A stretch of 64,000 bases of DNA from Acorus gramineus (lineage: Eukaryota > Streptophyta > Magnoliopsida > Acorales > Acoraceae). A model generated the notes under the pieces. The model was not told the DNA's origin and did no database searches. It saw only the letters and a list, made by a program, of their open reading frames with translations. The stretch is taken from contig JAUJYN010000025.1 in NCBI GenBank assembly GCA_030737835.1, positions 1,860,001 to 1,924,000 of the forward strand. Direction: 5' to 3'. This document shows, piece after piece, positions 21,737 through 33,444 of this stretch. Positions within the stretch are counted from its first letter, which is position 1. Each line of letters opens with the position of its first letter. Position numbers and translations under genes: made by a program.

Positions 21737-22537
21737 CCCTTCCCTTTCCCCTTCTCTTGGTAAGCTTTCCCCTCTTCTTTTTCTGGTTTTTCAGCTCTTT
21801 GGGTGTGTTGGGAGGTGGTGCATGCTAAGTGTTTGTGTTTTGGTTTGTGTGTGCTTGGTTGCTTGGGTGTAGGAGTGTCGGCGTGCCCGAGTGTCTGCTG
21901 CCCTGTGTGTGCTGCCTGTGCCCAGCATGATCTGTCTGCTGCCCTGCCAGCACCAGCACTCCTGCCCAGCAGCTGTGCCCAGCGTGCCCAGCGGCTGTGC
22001 CCAGCATGCCCTGCCTGCTGCCCTGCCAGCACCTGCGTCTGTGCCAGGCGTGCCCTGCGCCTGTGCCCAGCGCGCCCAGCGACTGTGCCCAGTGCGTCCT
22101 GCGACTGTGCCCAGCGACTGTGCCCAGTGCGTCCTGCGATGTTCCCTGCGACTGTGCCCAGCGCGCCCAGCGACTGTGCCCAGTGCGTCCTGCGGCGTGC
22201 CCTGCGTCTGTGCCCAGCGCGCCCAGCGACTGTGCCCAGTGCGTCCTGCGACGTTCCCTGCGACTGTGCCCAGCGCGCCCAGCGACTGTGCCCAGTGCGT
22301 CCTGCGACGTTCCCTGCGACTGTGCCCAGCGCGCCCAGCGACTGTGCCCAGTGTGTCCTGCGACGTGCCCTGCGTCTGTGCCCAGCGTGCCCAGCGGCTG
22401 TGCCCAGCCTGTCCTGCCTGTGCAACCCGAGTGCTGCCCCGCGTGTGCGTACCTCCCCCTGCATGCGTGCTGCCCCGCTTGCCCTGCTCGAGTGCTGCCT
22501 CACGATGCGCGATGACCCAGGTTGCGATGAGTGGTTT
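21737..22537 (+). repeat. Element D 5' LTR, piece 2
   Basis: This resumes D after B3 with the ccctt duplication and ends at ggttt, the duplication of E. It contains a donor-like TTGGTAAGC (21758-21766) and the 56-bp tandem array. The region with the TTGCAG acceptor seen in other LTRs is missing here. The long Cys/Pro-rich ORFs on both strands arise from the repeat and are not genes. Confidence 0.85.
22033..22425 (+). repeat. 56-bp tandem repeat in D 5' LTR
   Basis: The unit begins ccctgcgactgtgcccagcg. Unit starts at 22144, 22200, 22256 and 22312 are exactly 56 bp apart, with partial units on both sides. The unit itself contains shorter repeats of tgtgcccag. The same array is at 33785-34172 in the D 3' LTR, so it was present in the element when it inserted. 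Confidence 0.88.
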
Positions 22538-24552
22538 TGTTATATATGTGCCATTTTTAGCCTTCTGGTCACCTTTGGGACATTTCTGGTAGTTTTTCAA
22601 CTTTTCTTTTTTTCGATCGGAACCGCTAAAATTTTGGACTTTTAGCTATCATCATGAGCTTGAGAACTCCGATTGAAAATCTAACTGCACATTATGTGTC
22701 CTAGTGCCATTTCAAACCACCCATGAAAATTTCATCGAATTCCGGTAACGTTTCAGAATTTGGCAGTTCCGAATCGTATCCGGGTTTTGACCGAGCGGGA
22801 ATGTCAAAGGGGGACTTGACCAAGTCAAAGAGGACTTTGACCAAGTCAAGTTTGACCATTGACTTGGTCAATTGGTTTTGTTTGTTTGTGTGGTTGAGTT
22901 GACTCAAAGTCAAACACCAAAAACCCTTTTTGCCCTAAGTGTGTGAGTTTGTGAGTGTGTGTGTGTGTGTGTGAGCCCCATGTAGGCGTCCCCTTCATCT
23001 TCTCTTCTCTTCTCTTCTTCTCTCTCTCACACACAAAACTCCACCTCTTCCTCTTCTCTCTTTTTCTTCCATTAGAGCTAGTAGAAGAAGATGAAATAGA
23101 AGGCCATTGAAGGGAAAAAGAAAGGTAGGGTTTGGATCTGCCTCTCCATGGTTTTTGTTTTGGATTTCCTCCTTGTTTACCTCCCTCTCATGGCTTTCCT
23201 TTCCCCCCTGTTTTCAGACATTTTTAGGGCTGAGAGTGGGCTTGGTGGTGGCGATTCGGTGCGCAAAGGGCACCCGAGTTCCTCCCATTGGCCTTCCTCC
23301 TTTTGGATCTTGACGGACGGTCACGCGACGACCCGGGATTCTGTGAGTGGGACAATCCAACCCAGTAGGGAGGCGTTCGATGCACGTAGGCGTGCATTGC
23401 CCTCCCCTGGGGCACCATAATTGCATATTAACTAGTAACAAATGTAAACTATGCATGCATGATCAATATGATGTATCCATGCCACCTTAGACTTGTATGC
23501 TAGGGATATGCACCCTTATATCATGTATAGAGGCCTATGCATGCCTAGACACCATGCCCCGAACTATGTATGTTTCCCATCTAGTTTAATCTAATTAAAT
23601 CAAAATGAGAGCATATAGTTACAAGCATGCCTTAGAGAATATTATAACCTTGTTGTTATAATATATGTTTCCCTGCATCTTAGTTATGCACCCTGGAGGA
23701 ATTCTTGGGAATTCATGACATTATTAGCATTACAAATCAGTGTCGACGGATCCAAGAGGATCGTATCCATGTGAACAGGCTGTCTTCTCCTTTTGGTTGG
23801 ATCCAATGTAGGAACTCCCTGGCGTTAGCTGGCCTGACAGAGGGCTCCCGTCCGTAGGTACCTCCGATGCGTCGGATAGTACTGATAGTGGGAGTATACC
23901 AGGTGGAGGCTACGAGGGTGGGAGAGGCTACCGGGTGGACCAGGGGTGGAGAGCGGTCTAGTATGCCCCAAGAGGCCCATGTCACCCCCCGAAAAGGGTG
24001 AGGGTGAGGGGAGGAGGTGGGTTGGCGATGAAACGACCCACTAGAATGTGTAGTTGCTCTCGTGTTAGGGGCTATAAATTATATGAGATTAATATGAATT
24101 GTGATGCATGGGTTGTGCTATTCACTGAGTGTGTGACTCACCCCTCGCATATATTTTTCTCCAGTTATATCTGAGTCGGATCTGAAGGAGGAGCTCCCCA
24201 AGGCACATCAGCAGTAGCGGAGCAGCGTCACGTTCTGCGAGTGAGAGGCCATCAGCATCCCCTTCTTGATTGTATGTATTGTATTCTGTGCTTGGGCACA
24301 TACTTGTATTTGGATGTCATTGTGTATATTGGCTCTCACAGGACAGTTGATTATGTATTGGGTCTGTAATATGTCTTTGAATTACATACTCAGTCGTTTA
24401 AGCTTCCGCTATTTGTATATATTATGTCAGCCACCTTATTGTCTGTGTTGTCATTTCGATGTTGTTTAGAGTATTTTATTGATCTCTTGTATACACTGCT
24501 GATATTATATATATTTGCCACGTATCGGGGACGGCCGCCCTGGGGCGTGACA
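22538..24552 (+). mobile_element. LTR E: short type-A-like solo LTR (2015 bp)
   Basis: It starts TGTTATATATGTGCC, ends GGGGCGTGACA, and is flanked by ggttt (22533-22537 and 24553-24557), so it is a clean solo LTR. It has a dense W-box array (22787-22913), a (GT)n run near 22955-22973 and the conserved right-half blocks. It lacks the GC-rich segment that other LTRs carry between GTAAG and TTGCAG. At 23306/23307, ccttttgg joins directly to atcttgacggacgg, followed by the second donor-like GTGAGT at 23343. Confidence 0.92.
22787..22913 (+). promoter_or_regulatory. dense W-box array in LTR E
   Basis: About eleven TTGAC(C/T/A) hexamers on either strand lie in 127 bp (for example 22787, 22816, 22823, 22837, 22844, 22852, 22859, 22866, 22899, 22908). 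This is an expanded form of the cluster in A1. A WRKY-responsive role is inferred from the motif only. Confidence 0.5.
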
Positions 24553-27020
24553 GGTTTGATCCAATCCCCCCCCCCTCGAGATGAGCTCGACGCGCGTAGT
24601 CGTGCGTCGCGCATCGATGGGCCATCTTAGCTATACTACTTGTGTAGATAAGTAGTATGGCCATGCTTAAGCTATAATATGTTAGATATCTTGCATGCTA
24701 GGCTTATATACATGTATTGTATCTATGTATGAATGATTGTGTTGCATGCGCCCCTCTAGTATGGGCATGTATTTTTGTAATGTGTATGGATGTATAGAAT
24801 ATGGCATGCCTTAGGTATTATTGTAATACTACTCCCACCATATTAATTGGAATATCCAGCATGATTAAGTCTGGGTTAATAACGGGCACCTGTCTAATAT
24901 TCCCTTGCGATAAGACTCGAGGGCGTGGTGTAGTTGTTGCGCCCATGCTAATGGGGCAAAGCTATGACCAACTTCATGAGATAATGATCTCTCTCGCCCT
25001 CTCCCTCTGCACGAACTGAGTAAGTAGATGCGATTTCCTACTCGACTCAAGTCCGTTTGTAATATTGGCATGCACCTATTAGTGCGCGAGATCGCGCTTG
25101 ACCCTTTCTTTTAAGTTGGTGATATCCAACGCATGCTTAAGTTATGCCTTGTGTGCTTATATGATTAATGGCCACGTATGCATGTTTAAGTGGGCCATAC
25201 CATGTATGCATGTTGTATGATTTGTTGTTTATGATGTAAATCCATGTTAGGGGTCACCCTTATGGTCAATTATTAGATGATTGTGCATATGGTTCATGCA
25301 CATAGCTAGATATAATTCTCCTGGATATATTTATATGCGCATGTAAAAAAAACCGATAGGCCTATCTGAAATAGGCGTGGGTATGACCCGTGGTCGGGTT
25401 GTACCTTATTAGTTAGAGCGCTAGCAATGTAATCGCCCCCGTGCATCCGAACGATGCACTCGTTTGGAATTCAGGAGAATTCATTATCTTATCGGTTTTG
25501 TTAAGCCGGTAGTTGTGGCATTAAGCTAGGCCTACCCATGCTAGGCGTGTATATGAACCACCTGTTGGGTTATGTGCCTTGGGATTATTTCTGCGTGAGA
25601 ACAGAGGCAACCCCCCCCCCCTTTGTGTCTGAGCGACGCAACAGAGTGGGAGTACAATACTGTTCAATATCATCAATATATGATTATCGAGAGTAGTTAT
25701 TTTTTCATTGGGTTCGCTTTGCGAACATGGAGTGTTTCCTCCCAATGTCATCCGTGTTGAAGCGGCCCAAGTTGTAGCTGTCCTGACAGAGGGCCCCCAC
25801 CTGTAGGTACTATCGACGCATGCGGCAAGATGTACTGATCGTGGGGGTATACCAGGTAGAGGCTACCCGGGAGTGGGCTAACGAATGATATTGCGAGCGT
25901 GGAATCGTTCTCCCCTTCGTTGGATCCGATGTAGGAACTTCCCGGCGTTGGAAAAGCTGTCCTGACAGAGGGCTCCCATCCGTAGGTACCACCGAGGCGT
26001 TCGGAAGCGTACTGATCGTGGGAGTATACCAGGTAGTGACTACCCGGGGAAAGGGCTACCGGTGGACCAAGGGTGTAGAGGAGTATAATCTCTCCAAAAG
26101 TCCTATGTCACCTGTAAAGGGTGAGGGTGAGGATGAGGATGAGGTGAAGACACGTCGCCGCGTGACCCATTCGTGGTTCGTCCGTTCCCATAGTTGTTGG
26201 GCCCGGTTGCGTATCGATGTTCAAAGACATCGTTGGGCAGTTATCTCAGGGATTGATGATCCAGTAGTGTTGTGTAGACCAGTAATTCCAGGTCTCTTCG
26301 ACCAACGGTATGGTCTCTCTCCAAGAGACCCAAAAGTCTCCCTCCGGGAGTGAGGGTGAGGGTGGGGTTGGTGATCCAGTAGTGTTGTGTAGACCAGTAA
26401 TTCTGGATCTCTTCGACCAACGGTATGGTCTCTCCCCAAAAGTCCCAAGAGTCTTCCTCTGGGAGTGAGGGTGAGGGTGAGGTTGGTCGCGCCGCCGCGT
26501 GACCTTGTTATCCATTGGGTTTCTACCCATGTTTTCCTTGAGAGGAAATTGTTTTAGTATTGAACTGTTGTATGGTGATTGGTTTCCAGCCACTCACTGA
26601 GCTTGTAGCTCACCCCTTGCATACTGTTTCTTTTCAGGGGCAGTGTTGGGCGTGGAGCTAGAGCTTCCCTGTGGCGTGGTCTTATGGGCGTGGAGCGTTC
26701 TTCCGGCGGGTGGCGAGTGCGAGGCTGTCAGCAGTCCTAGAGTCATTTTATGTATTGTAAATCGTGTATGTGGCACAGGTTGTATTTTATTTGGACTAGA
26801 CTTGGCTCTCACAGGACAGTGATTGTGTATTCGAGTTTGTAATAATGTTTTTGGTTTATAGACATTGTTTATATATTATGCTTTCGCTTTTCAGTCAGTT
26901 ATCATTATCTTTGTTTTGCCACCTTGTGTGTTGTTGTTGGAGTGTTTATGAACCTCATGTATTGATAGCTGATATTTCATTATTGCCACGTCTCGGGGAC
27001 GGCAGCCCTGGGGCGTGACA
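24553..27020 (+). repeat. Element D 5' LTR, piece 3 (LTR end)
   Basis: This resumes with ggtttgatcc and a C tract (24566-24575). It is collinear with B2/B3 and with 37846-40206, and ends GGGGCGTGACA at 27020 before the PBS. It contains two gacagagggctccc-type units (about 25785 and 25965) and two tandem units with gagggtgagggtg (26262-26480). Confidence 0.9.
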
Positions 27021-27025
27021 AAAGT

Positions 27026-27038
27026 TGGTATCAGAACC
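27026..27038 (+). other. Element D primer-binding site, mutated
   Basis: TGGTATCAGAACC follows the LTR by five bases. It differs from the A1 and J site by one G-to-A change. Confidence 0.85.
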
Positions 27039-27460
27039 TAGTCCTGTCAGAGCCTAAGTCTAGTCGTATAGATGATGAGTCGTAGGATTGTCATCTGAGT
27101 ACTCTTGTTTTAGAAGTTATCTTAGGTTGCTGACATGCCTCCTCGCATCCGTTGACGTGGACGTGACCCCCCTGGACCCACCCTTAAGTTGTCGACTGGG
27201 TCGATTGAACAGGGTCAGTTGTTGGATCCCTTTTTGCGGGATTAAGGCTTGGGTAGGAGATTCCAGCCCAGTAGTATGATAGTGATGAATTGGTTGCAAT
27301 TTCTAAGGTATGGATTGCGTCTCGATAATGGAGCTTCTTTCCCGTGCATTAGTATTGCTAGTAACCATGGAGTTCGCGTGCAGCACCAGTTTCAAGCCTT
27401 GAGGATGCGGCGTATTGCTCATTAAGGGGTGATGTCTTCTTCCAGCCTTCCTACTCAGGA

Positions 27461-27579
27461 TTAAGGGGCCTCGCGGGGTCATCATTGAGACCCGGGCTAG
27501 GGTACTCCGTGTTCCTTGTTTGGTTGTCGGGATATCCTATATCGGGACCTCATGGTGCCCTCCCAAGGTTTCTTTTCCC
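27461..27579 (+). repeat. LTR-derived fragment inside D internal region
   Basis: About 119 bp closely match 9838-9957 of the A1 3' LTR (gagacccgggctagggt, tatcgggacctcatggtgcc). Both edges are abrupt, and I see no duplication or LTR end, so it is not an ordinary insertion. Confidence 0.8.
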
Positions 27580-28295
27580 AGTCAAGGAATACCTTTGAAG
27601 CATCTAATTGATGATTGAGTTTTCCTCTCACTTGGAAGGTGCTGTAGCGAGTGGTGATGCGTATGATCGGGATTGGGTGCGTCCTATTGCAGCTTGGTGG
27701 GCGATCGCTTGTGGACTGGGTTCCATAGTGGCATCTGAAGTCGCTTCATTATATCATTGTGCGTTGTAGCTGCTCGGTTGAGGCCAGAGCCCTGTGAGGT
27801 GCTCCCAGATACTATGCTTGTTGGTGCGCCCATATGGCAGAGATAGTGGGCTTGGGAGGCTACCAGGTAGAGGCCACACCGGGAGAGTGCTACTGGATGA
27901 TGTCGAGAGCGTGGACTCCCCATGATGAATCTACCCATTGAGTGCAGGATGTTGGAGTTCCAATGGTTATGGTAGGGCGACCTGTCGGTGGCGGCATGTG
28001 AAGCACAGTTGGCGATACTGTCGCGTTTTGCCCCACATGGGTCGTAAACGAGGAGACGCGATGCTAGCGTTCGTGATGGGACTCAACCGCCCTATCAGAT
28101 AGATGACGTCGCATAGGCATTGTCGAGGTTCGACGACCCCTTATTGCGTGTCTTGTGGATTAAGTGCGGTTGAGCGGCTTACCAAGCGTGTAAGTGTCAT
28201 CATGAGCGCCAGTCATGCTCGAGGAGCAGAATCTGGACTTAATTGTTCGAGGTGTTGTTTTGATCTTCCTGTGAGGGTTGAAGATCAGGTACCCC

Positions 28296-28500
28296 TTGCT
28301 GTGAATTGATGATCTATTTGACCAGCTCTGGGAGCGGGTGTCTGCTGTTAGATCGATCTTCGCACAAGGGTACCACAAGTTGGAGATCCAGGAGTTGGAC
28401 ATCCTGTAGATGGCCTTTCGTGACCGTTTCGGGGACTACAAGTTTTAAGTACTGCTGTCGGGGTTGACGAATGCGCCGGATGCCTTTGTGGATCTCCAAA
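28296..28500 (+). pseudogene. Element D reverse transcriptase remnant
   Basis: Matches to the RT blocks ...DDLFDQL..., ...KL.IQE.DI...MAFRDRFG.YKF and LTNAP can be followed, with several stops and small indels. The catalytic FIDD block is lost. Confidence 0.7.
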
Positions 28501-28639
28501 GTTTTATTGGGTTTCCGTGGACTACTTTGGGGTAGTCTTCATTGAGATTGCTAGTGGTGCGATGAAAAGGCGATATGGGTGACCTTGTTTCCCTAGGATG
28601 GCATGCCCTCAGGCAAAGTTCGAGATTCATCATTGAGTG

Positions 28640-29427
28640 GAAAGCGTCAGTCCATCAAAATTCCTCAGTGGTGGTGGGAGTGGGTTATCAGGGATTGTTG
28701 CGGACTCGCTAAAGTCACGTTCGGGTCGCGACGCCGTCTAGGTGATCATTGACCGACTGACTAAGTCCGCGCTTCCCTCCCTAATCCGACTGATTGAGTC
28801 TCTGGACACCTTGACGTGGGTTTTCACCTTCGCGATTGTTCATCTTCATGGCACTCTACAGGCGCAGTTTTATACCACCCTTGTGTTGGGATGGTTGAGG
28901 AGCGTCGGTAGGAAAGGCCACAAGTTATTTATTCGACCTTGCAGTGGCCAGGTTGGTTCATGTGTGCATCTGCACCTTCCCGAGCCGACAGAAGGGCTAC
29001 GTAGGTCATCGTCGCCAGGAGCTTACCTTCGGGTTTGGCAACTATGTTTTCCTGAAGGTGTCCTAGTTTAAGGGCATTCTTTGTTTCGACATTCGGGACA
29101 AGCTGAGTTGGCTCTTCAATGGGACTGTTTCTCGTCATTGAGTGGATTGGGGAAGTGGCTTGTCATGTAGCCTTTCCCCCACAGCTGGCTCATGCCCTCG
29201 ACGTCGTCCTTGTCTCATGGCTGAGGCATTATGTCCACGATCCTGCTCATGTCATTCTGTTCGACCGCCTCATCCTCGAGCTAGATTTGTCGTTCGTGGA
29301 GCAGTGGATCGAGGTCAAGGACCAGCATGAGAAGTGGCTCCACGCTAAGACCGTTTCTTTGATTACAGTGTGTCGGTAGCGCCAGTCTGGTGCATGGACC
29401 ACTTGGAAGCAAAAGGTCTATGCGTGA
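28640..29427 (+). pseudogene. Element D integrase remnant
   Basis: The remnant begins at the GK.QSI.IPQW region, continues through the DRLTKS and LDTL regions, skips part of the DDE core, and resumes with the RRR.ELTFGF..YVFLK region, the Pro-rich AFPPQLAHALDVV region and a damaged chromodomain-like tail. Many frameshifts and stops make it non-functional. Confidence 0.75.
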
Positions 29428-29486
29428 TACTTGCTACATTCGGTCTTCCCTTTGGGTTTCCTTAAATTTCGAGGACTAAATTTCCT

Positions 29487-29499
29487 AAGGGGGGGAGAA
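29487..29499 (+). other. Element D polypurine tract
   Basis: AAGGGGGGGAGAA lies directly before TGTTATGCC of the 3' LTR. Confidence 0.88.
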
Positions 29500-30332
29500 T
29501 GTTATGCCTGTGTCATTCGGAGCCTTATTTTTCGATCGGAGTCGCTAAAATTTTTGGCTTTTAGCTACCTACAGGAGTTGGAGTACTCTGATTGAAAATC
29601 TGTCTGCATAATTGTTCTCCTGGTATTGGCATTGGCCTACCTGTAAATTCGCGTCGCATTCTGACATCTTTGTAGAAGTTATGCATTCCAATTGGTATTC
29701 GGATTTAATTTTGTTAAAATCCAAGATGAAGAGGTTTAAATATGATTTTATCATGAGGTTCTCAGTTTTGAGTTAGCTTTCATACAAAAGTGGAATTAGA
29801 TCAACTGGATTCATGTAGTAAAAGTTATGGTTATTTTTCCAAGTATACCCCGGGGATGAGAAAATTCTGGCAGCAGCCCTGTTCAATGTTTAGCTCTCAT
29901 TTTGGAATAGCTGGAGGGATTATTTGATCTTGGCATAAACATGAAAGTTGTAGATAATCTTCTTGGCTTTCCAGTGGACTTTGAATTGTGCAATTTGGAG
30001 CTATATTGAGGAAGTTATGGCTGTTCTAGTGAAGCATGTACAGAATTTCGGGTCATGGACGATTTTGTCCTTTGAACCCCACTTTGGCTATATAATGTTC
30101 TCCCCCCAAATGTCTCCTCTCTCACTCTCTTTGGTCCAGCCCTCTTGAGGTGTTTGGTAGAGTTTTAGAAGGAGAAGATGAGGAAGAAGTGCTTGGAAGA
30201 GCAAAGAAGAGAAGGTGTGTGCCATTGTTGTTGTCTCTTCCCTCTCCTCCTCCTATTACTCCCCCCTAATGTTATCCATGGATCCCCCCTCCCCTCTGGT
30301 TCAGCAAGAAGAAGAGGAATGAAGGCTGAAGT
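29500..30332 (+). repeat. Element D 3' LTR, piece 1
   Basis: Nearly identical to 14334-15165, confirming that the two are the LTRs of one element. It is interrupted by LTR F after gaagt. Confidence 0.9.
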
Positions 30333-33300
30333 TGTCACGCCCCAGGGCGGCCGTCTCGGGGACGCGGCAAGTGTATACATGATATCAACAGTCTATACAG
30401 GAGATGAATAAAATACTCTACACAACAACTAAAATGACATCACAGATAAAAACAAGGCTGACATGATATATACACAAATAGCGGAAGCTAAAAGACTGAG
30501 TCTGTAATCCAAAAACATACTACAGACTCGATACATAATCATATGTCATGTGAGAGCCAATATACATACATACATCCAAATACAATCCAAACTGGGTGCC
30601 CAAGCACGGAATATATATACATACAATAAAAAAGGATGCTGACGGCCTCAAAAACTCGCGGGACGTGGCGCTACTCCGCTACTGGTGCAGTCTCTCAGGG
30701 AGCTCCTCCTTCAAGTCCGCCTCAGTAATCACTGGAGAAAATAATTATGCGAGGGGTGAGCCACACGCTCAGTGAACAATACAACCCATGCATCACAGTT
30801 TATATTAACCACAATAATCAAATCAAAAGCCCCAAAGTGGCAGGAACTACACAAATCCAGTGGGTCGTTATCGCCAACCCACTACACCCTCACCCTCACC
30901 CCTCAATAGGTGACATAGGATATTGGGACTTAATAGGCTGATAATCATCCTTACACAAATCCAGTGGGTCACCACATCGCCGGCCCACCACACCCTCACC
31001 CTCACCCCTCAATAGGTGACATAGGATATTGGGACTGACTAGGCTGTTGGTCACCCTTGGTCCACCGATAGTCTCTCCACTCCGTAGGCCGCTTGGCCAC
31101 TCCCACATTCAGCACAGTCCTTCCCAAATCATGAGGTGCCTACTGATGGGAGCCCTCCACGGGACAGCCTTTCTAACGCCGGGGCAGTCTCTACACGGAT
31201 CCAACGAAGGGAACAGAACAGCCTATCCATACGCATATGATCCACTCGGATCCGCCGACAACACATCTCAACAACTCTAATGTCTTGAATTCTTCAGAAT
31301 TCCTACAGCGCGCATAACCAAGATGCGGGGAATATATAAGATAATTATGAGGATAAGAAACCTTGGGTGGGCAACCTGAGGTCCCGATATAGGACATCCC
31401 GACAACCCAACATGGAACACGGAGTACCCTAGCCCGGGTCTCAATGTTGACCTCGCAAGGCCCCTTAATATTCCCCAAGGCATGCTAAAAATATCATAAG
31501 TCTGCATTTAATTTAATAAATCAAACTAATAGGACGCATGCATAGGTCGAGGCTTTCCTATCATGATAACAAGGTGACAGGATGCACGGCTCTTACACAT
31601 ATCCTAAGGGTGCAAGTCCCTAACATACAAGTCTAGGGTGGCATGCATTCTACACACTAATCATGCTTGCACAGATTACATATTAATTAGTTAATATTAA
31701 CTATGGTGCCCCAGGGGAGGACGGTATACGCCCAAGTGCATATAGCGCCTCCCAACTGGGTTGGGTTGTCCCACTCACCAATAACCGGGTCATCGCGCGA
31801 CCGTCCGTCAAGATCTGCAAGACAGGGTAATCAACTTGGTGAGTAAAATACACAAATACCACAAAAATACACTAAAAATACCCAACACTCGGACAAGCGT
31901 ACATACGGCCTGTACGCACGCGAGTCCGAGCACCCCGACTCACTCCCAAACCCCCGGCAACCATCCGCAAGGCCACCCGCCCCCGGATGCACCGCCACGC
32001 CCCAGCCCGCGCGCCCAGGCGCACTGCCGAGCCCCTGCCCGCACGCCAGGACACTCCGCCGAGCCCCCCGGGTGCACCGCGCGCTCACTGCGCCCCAGCG
32101 CAGCGACTCGCGTGCACACCCGCACGCCTCGCGCCTCCTCGCCACTCCCTGCGCGCACCACACGCGCACCACTGGCTCGCCCAGCGCCCCATCGCCTCGC
32201 CCCGCTCGCACCCCGCGCGCACCACCGGCTCGCGTCGCCGCGCGCGCACAGCACGCCTGCGCCTCTGCGCAGCGCTCCGCGCGCACGCCCGCGCACGGCC
32301 CCCTGCGCGCAGCATCCACACGCGGTCCACTGCGCACGCCCGCACCGCGCCTCTGCGCAGCGCCCCGCGCGCACGCCCGCGCACGATGCCCAGTGCGCAG
32401 CACCCGCACGCTCCAGCTCCACCCGAGCGCACGCCCGCACGCACCCTGCCAGCTGCCCTGCCTGCCCTGCTCGCCAGCCTGCTTGCCTGCGCTGCTTGTG
32501 CTGCCTGTGGTGCCAGCCTACCCGAGGCAACCTGCCATCCTGCCCGAGCTACCCTACCACCCCTCACCGGCCACCAATGGCCACTAACCACCACCAACCA
32601 CCACCAACAGCCACCAACATCCACCACACACCCAAAACACCCTCCTAACATGCATCTAAGCTAGAAAAGGAAGAAAGAAAGCTTACCCTAGGAAGGAAAG
32701 GAAGGAAGGGAAGTTCGGTTGCTCTCCGCGCACCGAAACACCTCTTCAAGGACCACCACCACCTAGATCTCTACCAAGCCCAAGAGGGGCTGAAATCAGA
32801 GGAGAAAAGGGGGTGTTAGACGGGGTCAAACAAGTGGGAACTCGAATCCGAGACCACCGGTGGATAGATCGGGGCTAGATCTAACCTTTCTCTTCTTTGG
32901 GTTTTAGGTTTCAAGCACAAGAACTAGGTCAAAAGAAGGTTTTTGAGGGAGGGAGAGAGAGAAAATCAAATGGGGAAGATGATGAATAGTGAGGGGTTGA
33001 AGTCGTAGGATTTATTTATCCTCACTCCCACTTCACACACACTCACACCCCTAATTAGATTAGCCCTAATTAGGTTTAGGGGGGGTTTAAGTGGGTCTAA
33101 GTGCCATTTGACCTAAGTCAACTCAACCACACAAAAGGACAAAAGAGGGCCCACTTTTACCAAGTCAAGTCTCCCTATGACTTCTCGCTCGGTCAAAACC
33201 CGGATACGCCCCGGAACTGCGAAATTCTGAAACGTTACTGGAATTCGATGAAATTTTCGTGAGTGGCTTGGGATGGCACCAGGACACATAATTTGCAGTT

Positions 33301-33444
33301 AGATTTTCAATCGGAGTCCTCAAACTCAGGATGATAGCGAACAGTCCAAAATTTTTGCGGTTCTGATCGAAAAACGAAAAAACTCAAAAACTGCCAGAAT
33401 GCTCCAATGGTGACCAGAAGGCTAAAAGTGACACATATATAACA
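30333..33444 (-). mobile_element. LTR F: type-A solo LTR, minus strand (3112 bp)
   Basis: In plus orientation it begins TGTCACGCCCC and ends ATATATAACA, the reverse complement of a complete type-A LTR of the A1/I sub-type. The flanks are gaagt (30328-30332) and gtagt (33445-33449), a duplication with one mismatch. It holds a putative intron (31815-32686, 872 bp), a W-box cluster near 33105-33200 and two tandem units (30855-31045). No PBS or coding region adjoins it, hence a solo LTR. Confidence 0.9.

Larger units (their letters stand above)
27021..29499 (+). pseudogene. Element D internal region: heavily deleted gag-pol
   Basis: About 2.5 kb remains of an expected 4.9 kb. A gag start (ATGCCTCCTCGC, 27135) is followed at once by a stop. 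No Gag core or protease is recognisable. RT blocks survive at about 28300-28500 and integrase blocks at about 28640-29425. RNase H is missing. Between them lie LTR-derived fragments (27461-27579 clear, about 27850-27925 weaker) and sequence I cannot assign (27180-27460, 27580-27840, 27930-28240). Both LTRs, PBS and PPT remain. Confidence 0.8.

Noticed and set aside
21592-22645. Cysteine/proline-rich and Trp/Gly/His-rich ORFs up to about 300 codons (and 33568-34261)
   Set aside because: They are translations of the 56-bp tandem repeat in LTR D. The unit is not a multiple of three, so the repeat is read in all frames. No start context or conservation supports a gene.
30885-31016. Telomere-like ccctcaccctcacccc runs in LTRs
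   Set aside because: The plant telomere repeat is CCCTAAA. These short runs are part of the LTR tandem unit seen in every type-A and type-B LTR.
30333-33444. F as one end of a full minus-strand element
   Set aside because: Both flanks are D 3' LTR sequence with a near-matching 5-bp duplication, and no PBS or PPT follows, so it is a solo LTR.
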